The position numbers and the translations under genes were made by a program. A stretch of 11,173 nucleotides of DNA, from the NCBI GenBank assembly GCA_030603445.1, contig JAUVXU010000027.1, positions 1 through 11,173 of the forward strand, written 5' to 3'. Shown piece after piece: positions 5,767-11,173 of this stretch; position 1 is the stretch's first letter, and each line of letters starts with the position of its first letter. The notes under the pieces were generated by a model, which was not told the DNA's origin, did not search any database, and saw only the letters and a list, made by a program, of their open reading frames with translations. The stretch comes from Methanomicrobia archaeon. GTDB lineage: Archaea > Methanobacteriota_B > Thermococci > Methanofastidiosales > NM3.

Positions 5767-7554
5767 ATGAAACAACTGTGTTATGTGCTATTTTTTTCCA
5801 TATTTATGTGCATGTCGTTACTAGGCACAGTTGTGGCTATGGGTGACCAAGAGCAATATAATGACTACTACCTCAATATAAGTGTAGATACTACTAACTA
5901 TCTTATAGAAGGGAACGAGAGTATAATATATTATAATAATAGTAACGATGTCCTAAACGAGATCTACTTTTATCTTTATGCAAATGCGTTTAAAGAACTA
6001 GATACGGCCCCTATTTTTACTTATGTTGAAACTGCCTATCCCAACGGATTCGATGAAGGGCATATAACAGTATCTGTACCGGAATACAACTTCGAAATAA
6101 AGGACGATATCTTCCTTAAAATAGAACTTTCATCGCCACTACAGCCAAAAGAAAGCATTGCTATCGCAATAGATTTTGTGATCAAGATCCCTGAAACATT
6201 GAATCGTTTCGGCCATTATAATGATATAATCTATGCGGCCAACTGCTTCCCAATTGCAAGTGTGTACGAGAATGGTGCGTGGACGCTTTATCCCTATACA
6301 TCCATGGGCGATCCGTTCTACTCATCTACCGGGAATTGGCATGCTTCTATCAATATTGCTAACTCCTACAAGATAGCATCTACCGGAAGAGAAGTAGAAC
6401 AAATAGATAAGGGCGATACCACAACGTTCATATTTGAAGCGCCAATGTCAAGGGATTTTGCTTTTGCGTGTTCGAATCAATACGAAGTTGCACAAAAAGA
6501 ACACAATGACGTGGTAGTACAATCGTTCTACCTGAAAGAAGATCTCGTTGGTGGACTGCGCGCACTGGATATATCTATTCAAGCATTGGACTTGTACGAG
6601 AGTATTTTTGGCAAGTATCCTTATGAGACACTAACTATAGCAGAGACTTTCCTTGGTGGTGCAGCGGGTATGGAGTATCCACAATTGATATTTGTTGATA
6701 AGTTCTATTATGATGATGCATACGGCATTTTTTTCGAGATAATAGTAGCACACGAAATAGCCCACCAATGGTGGTATGCGGTTGTTGGTAATAACGAGGT
6801 AACAGAACCATTTATTGATGAAGGATTGGCACAGTATAGCACAGCCCTCTATTTCGAGAGATATTATGAAGATGGCAGGGATATATATTTTGAGTCATAT
6901 ATCAAAGAACCTTACTCGAAAGCAAGATTACAAGGCATTGGGGATATAGCATGCAGGCCGCTTTTTGAATTTGCCTCCAATAGGGAGTACTATATCATGA
7001 CTTACCTAAAAGGGCCCATCATACTAGATACTCTCAGATGGTATTTAGGCGCCGAAGAATTTGCCTCCGCACTTAGCAAGATCTACAATGAGTATATGTA
7101 TGATATAATTTCTATAGAGGAATTTAAATCCTCACTTGAAAACTCCACCAACGACCACAACATTGGTGCACTTTTTGATATGCTAACTAAAACTAGTGTT
7201 TTCCCGGACGTCGCGATAGGGACAGCTACTATTAGTGATTCAGAGATTCATATAGTGCCTAAGAGTACGGGGGTGCCCTTGCCTGTGGAAGTAGAGATAA
7301 AATTTGAAGATGGCACCACCCTCCTCTTAGAAAAAAGCCTTTCATTTAATATATCAACTACGGTATTGCCAGTATCTTACACTTTGGACCCAAACGACCA
7401 CTTATTTGAGGAGAATGAAACAAACAATACGGGGACTTTTTTATATTTGCAAAATAACACATCCTTTACAGAACAATATAAATATTGGATCATGATGCTT
7501 TTTGGGGCTATTGTTGCAGTTGCTGTTATAATTAAGAGGAGAAACATACTATGA
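5767..7554 (+). CDS. Membrane-anchored M1-family zinc metallopeptidase
   Basis: 595 aa. M1 peptidases (gluzincins) usually remove N-terminal residues from peptides. Residues 1-25 are a signal peptide, so the body is outside the cell. An N-terminal beta domain (about 30-240) precedes the catalytic domain. The zinc site is H329-E-I-A-H333 with WW following, and the third ligand E352 comes 18 residues after H333, which is the M1 spacing. GMEYP (301-305) takes the place of the family GxMEN motif that binds the substrate N-terminus, and Y413 in TYLKGP fits the catalytic tyrosine. A beta-sandwich region (about 478-555, ending ENETNNT) leads to one transmembrane helix (about 574-588) and a basic KRRN tail inside the cell. 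It overlaps the deacetylase gene by ATGA. Substrate unknown; the replaced Asn means exopeptidase specificity should not be assumed. Confidence 0.9.
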   Translation: MKQLCYVLFFSIFMCMSLLGTVVAMGDQEQYNDYYLNISVDTTNYLIEGNESIIYYNNSNDVLNEIYFYLYANAFKELDTAPIFTYVETAYPNGFDEGHITVSVPEYNFEIKDDIFLKIELSSPLQPKESIAIAIDFVIKIPETLNRFGHYNDIIYAANCFPIASVYENGAWTLYPYTSMGDPFYSSTGNWHASINIANSYKIASTGREVEQIDKGDTTTFIFEAPMSRDFAFACSNQYEVAQKEHNDVVVQSFYLKEDLVGGLRALDISIQALDLYESIFGKYPYETLTIAETFLGGAAGMEYPQLIFVDKFYYDDAYGIFFEIIVAHEIAHQWWYAVVGNNEVTEPFIDEGLAQYSTALYFERYYEDGRDIYFESYIKEPYSKARLQGIGDIACRPLFEFASNREYYIMTYLKGPIILDTLRWYLGAEEFASALSKIYNEYMYDIISIEEFKSSLENSTNDHNIGALFDMLTKTSVFPDVAIGTATISDSEIHIVPKSTGVPLPVEVEIKFEDGTTLLLEKSLSFNISTTVLPVSYTLDPNDHLFEENETNNTGTFLYLQNNTSFTEQYKYWIMMLFGAIVAVAVIIKRRNIL

Positions 7555-8411
7555 ATAAAAGGGAGAAAGTACTATTTGTCCTTCTCTTAGCAACACTAAT
7601 TATAGTAATCCTGGCAAAAGCAAGAGAAGATTGTGATCAGCCAATATATGTGGCCATAACAATAGATACTGAACGAGATGTTCCGCCTCTTCTTAACAGC
7701 TTTAAAGGAATGGATGAAGGAATGCCCCTGCTCCTAGAGCTTCTAGATAAATATGGGGTTGCTGGTACTTTTTTTGTGACAGGTAATGTTGCAGTGGAAA
7801 GGCCTAATGCAATAAAAGAGATAGCTGAGAATCACGAGATAGGAAATCATGGAATGTACCACTTAGAAGCACTGTACACACTCAGTTATGAAGAAAAATA
7901 TAAGCGTGTAGAGTCATCTACAATATTACTAGAAGAATTAATAGAACAAAATATATCCTCCTTTAGGGCCCCAGGCCACTCATGTGATACTGAACTAATT
8001 AACATACTTGAAGAATTCGGATATACAGTAGAATCGTCTGCCTACAAAAAAGACAGTTACCCATACCATCCGTCAAGAACAGATTGGACCACAGCCGGTG
8101 CTATGGAAATACTGCGCATACCTGTATCAAATACGCCAGAATATTTTTACCCTTTCTTCTGTTATGGGGAATCGTGGGTAACTGCATACAAGTATGTCGT
8201 TGCGTCCCAATCTGAGAAAGACAAAATGCTTGTGGTAGTCGGTCTCCATCCCTGGGAATTTTGTGAAATGGATTTAGGGGAAGAGTATTATGCAACGCAA
8301 CGCATTTGCGGTGCAGAAACTTATGAAAAGCTAGAAGAATTGCTACTGTATTTGCAACAGGAGAAAGTAAAATTCATTACATTGTCCGAAGCTTACGAGC
8401 TTTTCAAATAG
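7551..8411 (+). CDS. Membrane-anchored NodB-type polysaccharide deacetylase
   Basis: 286 aa. The NodB (carbohydrate esterase 4) family removes N- or O-acetyl groups from glycans using a divalent metal. Residues 7-22 form an N-terminal hydrophobic segment (signal anchor or signal peptide), followed by a short DCDQP linker. Motif 1 is TIDTERD (D39, E41), a variant of TFDDG like that of the PuuE and D-x-E subgroup. Motif 2 is NHGMYH (H100, H104), motif 3 is FRAPGHS (R139-S144) and the later His motif is LHPWEF (H233). All expected metal or catalytic positions appear filled. The start overlaps the peptidase stop (ATGA), and GAGGAG (7536-7541) lies 9 nt upstream, so the two are co-translated. The substrate could be a cell-surface or extracellular glycan; this is inferred from topology only. 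Confidence 0.88.
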   Translation: MNKREKVLFVLLLATLIIVILAKAREDCDQPIYVAITIDTERDVPPLLNSFKGMDEGMPLLLELLDKYGVAGTFFVTGNVAVERPNAIKEIAENHEIGNHGMYHLEALYTLSYEEKYKRVESSTILLEELIEQNISSFRAPGHSCDTELINILEEFGYTVESSAYKKDSYPYHPSRTDWTTAGAMEILRIPVSNTPEYFYPFFCYGESWVTAYKYVVASQSEKDKMLVVVGLHPWEFCEMDLGEEYYATQRICGAETYEKLEELLLYLQQEKVKFITLSEAYELFK

Positions 8412-8412
8412 A

Positions 8413-9300
8413 TTATTTTTCCTTCCTACTTTTCTGTATATATACAAAACCTATAAAACAAAGCACGACTGCTACTCCGCCGACATATGGCAGCCACGTC
8501 GAGGTATCGTTAGGATTGGAATTTTGAGAATATGCTGATACTGTATCAGCAAATAAGTTAGTTGCGAACTTCATGTTATCGACACGAGCTATTGATACTC
8601 TTTCAAAGGTCTTTTCTGTAGGAATAACAACAACAGTTCCTTTTCCATAATTGCTTTGTGCAATAATAGGTATTGCGCCTTTTTTTTCAGAAGAATCGTA
8701 CCCTTCATTATTGTTGCTATCAATAAATGCATCATTGTCCCCCCATGCAATAACAATAGCAGGATCCATAGTCTCCAAGTAACAAGTATGGCTCAAAGCT
8801 AATTCCTTGATATTATAAAAATATGAATTTTGAGCAAAAACTGTGATAATTGGTGTAGTGCCACAGTGGCACCCAACATAATTCGTTTTGTCAATAACGC
8901 GCTCCTTAATTATTTGGACGCCAAAAAGTGAAAGTAGCTCATTGACATTATCCATTACTTCAGAAGAAGTGTTAAAATAAGAGATGCCTGCAAATATCAA
9001 TGTTCCTCCATCAAACACAAATGATTCTATCGCATCTATTTCCGCAGAAGAATATATTCCATCCGGGCTCCAAATAACAAGTATATGATAAACATTTAGA
9101 TCTATCTCATCCAGTGGCACATGCTTTTGCCCAAATGAATAAGTTATTCCCTCTTCCTCAAGCATAGCAAGCAATCTATCCGACTGCATTTCCGGGTTGC
9201 CATACTTCGTATCCAGCTCTTTTGAAATATCAAAGAGAACGTCAACTGAGTTCTCCTCGGAAGATGCAACAGGAATAATCGCCATAGATATTATCAACAA
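8413..9300 (-). CDS. Secreted, membrane-anchored protein with a GATase1-like (DUF4350-type) domain
   Basis: 295 aa from the TTG at 9300, or 303 aa if the ATA at 9324 is the start. A hydrophobic signal segment ends near VASSEEN. Next comes an alpha/beta domain whose HILVIWSPDG, SSAEIDAIESFVFDGGTLIFAG pattern resembles the Rossmann-like region of DUF4350 and GldG-type proteins. I see no catalytic Cys-His-Glu triad, so it is likely a binding or structural domain. CHC (144-146) and C173 could bind metal or form disulfides. D194-E205 fits an EF-hand-type calcium loop. A C-terminal helix (about 270-287) with a KSRKEK tail anchors it, with the body outside. The TTG at 9300 has no ribosome binding site. 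Upstream codons stay open and give KWHAVLFLL, a natural signal peptide start after GGAG (9333-9336). It converges on the deacetylase gene with 1 nt between stops. Specific function unknown. Confidence 0.75.
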   Translation of the reverse strand: MLIISMAIIPVASSEENSVDVLFDISKELDTKYGNPEMQSDRLLAMLEEEGITYSFGQKHVPLDEIDLNVYHILVIWSPDGIYSSAEIDAIESFVFDGGTLIFAGISYFNTSSEVMDNVNELLSLFGVQIIKERVIDKTNYVGCHCGTTPIITVFAQNSYFYNIKELALSHTCYLETMDPAIVIAWGDNDAFIDSNNNEGYDSSEKKGAIPIIAQSNYGKGTVVVIPTEKTFERVSIARVDNMKFATNLFADTVSAYSQNSNPNDTSTWLPYVGGVAVVLCFIGFVYIQKSRKEK

Positions 9301-9321
9301 AAATAAAACAGCATGCCACTT

Positions 9322-9336
9322 TATACTATCATCTCC
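9322..9336 (-). promoter_or_regulatory. Ribosome binding site with an apparent ATA start codon
   Basis: On the minus strand GGAG (9336-9333) is followed after 8 nt by the in-frame codon ATA (9324-9322), then AAG TGG CAT. This is normal spacing, but the codon is not a usual start. No ATG, GTG or TTG lies in frame between here and 9300. An ATG directly abutting GGAG (9332-9330) is out of frame and meets TAA after three codons. Either ATA is used, the TTG at 9300 is used without a ribosome binding site, or the sequence has a base error. Confidence 0.45.
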
Positions 9337-9491
9337 AAGATATTTTAGATAGTTATAAACTAGTTTTTAAATGTTATGTTAAGTAGTATGTAGGCTACTT
9401 TCTAATAAATTAGTAACTTTTTGTATCACATTGGTTTTTTTATTAATAAAATATGTTATTATAGAAAATTTATAAAACATATTAATTAAGA

Positions 9492-9512
9492 ATTAGATAT
9501 TAAATATCTAAT
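9492..9512. repeat. Perfect 21-bp palindrome (10-bp arms, 1-nt centre)
   Basis: ATTAGATATT, A, AATATCTAAT. It lies between the two divergent genes, about 170 bp upstream of the surface-protein start and 360 bp upstream of the transporter start. It is a candidate operator for a dimeric regulator. In DNA this A/T-rich a chance palindrome is possible, although perfect 10-bp arms are uncommon. Confidence 0.5.
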
Positions 9513-9726
9513 ATGCCATATGAATAATATTCTGATAAACGGGATAATATTTGAATAAATATGTATATAATACATTTATAACTTTTATATATTTTTTTAT
9601 TAAATATATATTAAAAAATCTTTAAATATTAGAATAAAATGAATATAATTCTATATTTTAAGTAAAAATATAAATATTTATATTAAAATAATCTACAACA
9701 ATAAAATAAATCAAAGGAGAATATAC

Positions 9727-9761
9727 CGAAATACTTTTATATTAAAAATATAATATTTCCG
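9727..9761 (+). promoter_or_regulatory. BRE/TATA promoter of the transporter gene inside a dyad
   Basis: CCGAAATA followed by CTTTTATATTA (9734-9744) is a good archaeal BRE-TATA pair. It predicts a transcription start about 26 nt downstream of the TATA centre, near 9764-9766. The same DNA is an imperfect inverted repeat: GAAATA (9728-9733) with TATTTC (9754-9759), and TTATATT (9737-9743) with AATATAA (9747-9753), with three unpaired bases on the left arm and a 3-nt centre. The dyad covers the TATA box, where a repressor would block TBP. Confidence 0.55.
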
Positions 9762-9764
9762 TTA

Positions 9765-9820
9765 ATCATCTGATTTGGCTTCGGCATTACTGTAAAAATT
9801 ATGCCAGAACAACAGATGAT
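9765..9820 (+). ncRNA. Structured 5' leader of the transporter mRNA (riboswitch-like, class unknown)
   Basis: The predicted transcript begins with a two-helix element. Outer helix ATCATCTG (9765-9772) pairs with CAGATGAT (9813-9820), a perfect 8 bp. An asymmetric internal loop (9773-9779 against 9810-9812) follows. The inner helix is TTC-GGCAT (9780-9787) with ATGCC-A-GAA (9801-9809), eight pairs with one bulged A, closed by a 13-nt loop (9788-9800). The ribosome binding site lies 16 nt beyond the outer helix. An alternative pairing TGGC (9776-9779) with GCCA (9803-9806) competes with the inner helix. It does not match the purine, fluoride or other common riboswitch consensus sequences I can recall. 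No anti-Shine-Dalgarno is visible in the leader. Confidence 0.45.
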
Positions 9821-9835
9821 CAAATATCAATCTTT

Positions 9836-9843
9836 AAGGAGGT
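9836..9843 (+). promoter_or_regulatory. Strong Shine-Dalgarno of the transporter gene
   Basis: AAGGAGGT, the longest match to the 16S rRNA 3' end in this window, lies 9 nt upstream of the ATG at 9853. It decides the start and suggests high translation. Confidence 0.85.
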
Positions 9844-9852
9844 AAATATAAT

Positions 9853-11173
9853 ATGCGTTGGTATATAGGAAAAGAAAGGGAACCCGGAGAGACGGAACAG
9901 CCCTATTGGGGCGGCTCTCTTAGACTCCGTTTGCCCTTTATCCACTACCCATGGGAATGGCCAGACTTCATTGAAGGGGCTATACTATGTGTGGTGCCAA
10001 TGGGTGTAATTGCAGCTATGCAGGGGGCTTTTGGCATAAGCTATGAAGTCGGACTGACAATGGTAATTGTGAACAACTTTATGTACCTGTTACACACCAG
10101 CTTTGGTGACCCTTCGGTTGCAGGATGGATTACAGCAGGTATCCCGCTGTACATGGCCTTCGTAGCAGACTATGCTACTGAGGGAAGCAAAGTGGGTGCC
10201 ATACAGGCAATGTGCGCTCTGCAGATAATAATGGCAGTGTTTTTCTTGGTAATGGCTGTCTCAGGTGGAGCAAAGAAGATAACGACTATTGTGCCGCCGT
10301 CGCTTAAATCTGGTATCCTGTTAGGTGCAGGTATCTCGGCTATCATCAGAACATGGTCGAATGCTGCTAATGGTATCCAGAACGGTGTTGCCAAGTGGAG
10401 CTTTGGCGGAGGAATAGGACCTATGTCTTTCTCCTTCATGGTAGCTGTCGTGCTCTCGTTCTTCATACTTTGGTCGCCAAAGTCATTGAGCTATAGAAAA
10501 GATCACAAATGGTTCGCATGGGTTGCTAAGTACGGTATAGCACCGACGTTCATCATTGGTTACATCGTTGGTGTAGCGCTTGGTGAAGTGTCAAAGCCAA
10601 CAGGCATCCTAGACCAAGGATGGATATTTGTTCCAAAGTTCGCAGACACCTTTAACGCCATGTCCCCACTCAGCATAGGGTGGCCAAGTGGTGAGATGTT
10701 TGCTGGTGCAGTGTCAACCGCGATCATTGCATACGTACTTGCGTTTGGTGACATCCTTGTGGCACAGGCCATAATAGATGACGCCAATGAGTCGCGAAAG
10801 GACGAACTTGTTGTTCTTGACCCAAACAGGACGAACTTCTGGGTTGGAATAAGAAATCTTATAGAGTCTATAATATGGCCATACTTGCCACTTGCCGGTC
10901 CGCAGTGGACAGCAGGACAGGCACTCGTGGTCAACAGGTTTAAGACAGCAACGCCAGAGGAAGAATATTCCTACTGGGGTGGAGCTACAGGGCTCTTCTG
11001 GGGTATGTCAATTATCATGTTGATTTATTCAATAGTGTTGCTTGTAAAGCCAGCTCTTCCATTCGGATTCGGTCTTACCATGGCTGTTCAGGGTTACCTT
11101 TGCTGCTATCTTGCTATGGAGATGATAAACACCAATCTTGAGCGCGGTATATCCGGTATGATGGGTGGTATCC
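9853..11173 (+). CDS. Multi-helix transporter, probable UraA/NCS2-SulP fold (partial, C-terminus off the right edge)
   Basis: 440 residues are visible with no stop. The cytosolic N-terminus (about 1-36) contains PYWGG and LRLRLPFIHYPWEW, then many hydrophobic helices follow (for example 41-60, 66-82, 92-105, 116-136, 153-165, 190-207, 226-243, 283-305, 380-398, 405-424). Features in keeping with the NCS2/SulP (APC-type) fold are TIVPPSLKSGILLGAGIS (145-162), an acidic FGDILVAQ helix (299-306), the DPNRTNFWVGIRNLI segment (323-337), and AGPQWTAGQAL (348-358) before a basic loop. The substrate cannot be read; purine/pyrimidine, inorganic or organic anions are possible. It could also be an uncharacterised relative of that fold. 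The start is firm: AAGGAGGT (9836-9843) lies 9 nt before the ATG. G+C is clearly higher than in the genes to its left, with many GGT and ATC codons, which suits high expression. Confidence 0.7.
   Translation, partial: MRWYIGKEREPGETEQPYWGGSLRLRLPFIHYPWEWPDFIEGAILCVVPMGVIAAMQGAFGISYEVGLTMVIVNNFMYLLHTSFGDPSVAGWITAGIPLYMAFVADYATEGSKVGAIQAMCALQIIMAVFFLVMAVSGGAKKITTIVPPSLKSGILLGAGISAIIRTWSNAANGIQNGVAKWSFGGGIGPMSFSFMVAVVLSFFILWSPKSLSYRKDHKWFAWVAKYGIAPTFIIGYIVGVALGEVSKPTGILDQGWIFVPKFADTFNAMSPLSIGWPSGEMFAGAVSTAIIAYVLAFGDILVAQAIIDDANESRKDELVVLDPNRTNFWVGIRNLIESIIWPYLPLAGPQWTAGQALVVNRFKTATPEEEYSYWGGATGLFWGMSIIMLIYSIVLLVKPALPFGFGLTMAVQGYLCCYLAMEMINTNLERGISGMMGGI

Larger units (their letters stand above)
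9325..9852. other. Long A/T-rich intergenic region with palindromes and transporter control elements
   Basis: 528 bp without a supported gene. The core is extremely A/T-rich: in 9541-9720 only 19 of 180 bases are G or C. It contains a perfect palindrome (9492-9512), an 8-bp inverted repeat AATATGTT/AACATATT (9450-9457 and 9476-9483) and a 6-bp one AAGTAG/CTACTT (9381-9386 and 9395-9400). The last 130 bp hold the promoter and leader of the transporter gene, listed separately. Confidence 0.75.

Noticed and set aside
5680-5775. 32-residue N-terminal extension of RNase Z from the ATG at 5775
   Set aside because: The family starts at MKLVFLGT; GGAGAGGG sits 6 nt before the ATG at 5679, and the extension would run across the peptidase promoter and start.
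8101-8295. Minus-strand open frame inside the deacetylase gene
   Set aside because: Antisense to the conserved C-terminal NodB region; no ribosome binding site and no recognisable features.
9713-9724. AAAGGAGA, a ribosome-binding-site-like word before the transporter promoter
   Set aside because: No start codon or open frame of any length follows at usable distance, and it lies upstream of the predicted transcription start.
9765-9852. Purine riboswitch for a nucleobase-type transporter
   Set aside because: The three-way junction and conserved junction bases of the purine class are absent; only a two-helix hairpin with one internal loop can be drawn. Fluoride-type core sequences are absent too.
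10170-10934. Minus-strand open frames inside the transporter gene
   Set aside because: They are antisense to a continuous membrane-protein reading frame with a strong ribosome binding site, and their proteins show no family features.

Overview
The window is archaeal chromosomal DNA. The left 4.5 kb is the S10/spc-type ribosomal protein cluster in archaeal order and with archaeal-length proteins: uL3 of 336 aa, uL22 of 152 aa, uS19 of 135 aa, and uL4 with its basic archaeal C-terminal part. Promoters look archaeal (BRE/TATA, one gene probably leaderless) and most genes carry GGAG-type Shine-Dalgarno sequences. The DNA is A/T-rich, and the gene set fits a low-GC euryarchaeote-like lineage. I cannot name the genus from sequence alone.

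Positions 1-4525, minus strand: uL3, uL4, uL23, uL2, uS19, uL22, uS3, read right to left as one tightly packed operon. Junctions are 1-nt overlaps (TAATG) or gaps of 0-14 nt. uS3 runs off the left edge and carries an unusual, long, repeat-built C-terminal tail. Positions 4526-4803 are a non-coding upstream region. Positions 4804-5679, minus strand: RNase Z, the tRNA 3'-end endonuclease.

Positions 5680-9324: a small group of extracytoplasmic proteins. A membrane-anchored M1-family metallopeptidase and a membrane-anchored NodB-type polysaccharide deacetylase overlap by ATGA on the plus strand. A convergent minus-strand surface protein with a GATase1-like (DUF4350-type) fold ends 1 nt from the deacetylase. 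RNase Z and the peptidase are transcribed divergently from an 87-bp region.

Positions 9325-9852: a very A/T-rich intergenic region. It ends in a strong-looking promoter, a dyad covering the TATA box, and a structured leader of about 88 nt. These precede a 12-14-helix transporter of probable UraA/NCS2-SulP fold that is cut by the right edge. The transporter is richer in G+C than its surroundings, has a near-perfect ribosome binding site and looks well expressed.

The points most worth a second look are the structured leader and dyad before the transporter, the apparent ATA start of the surface protein at 9324, and the duplicated 24-residue units in the uS3 tail.
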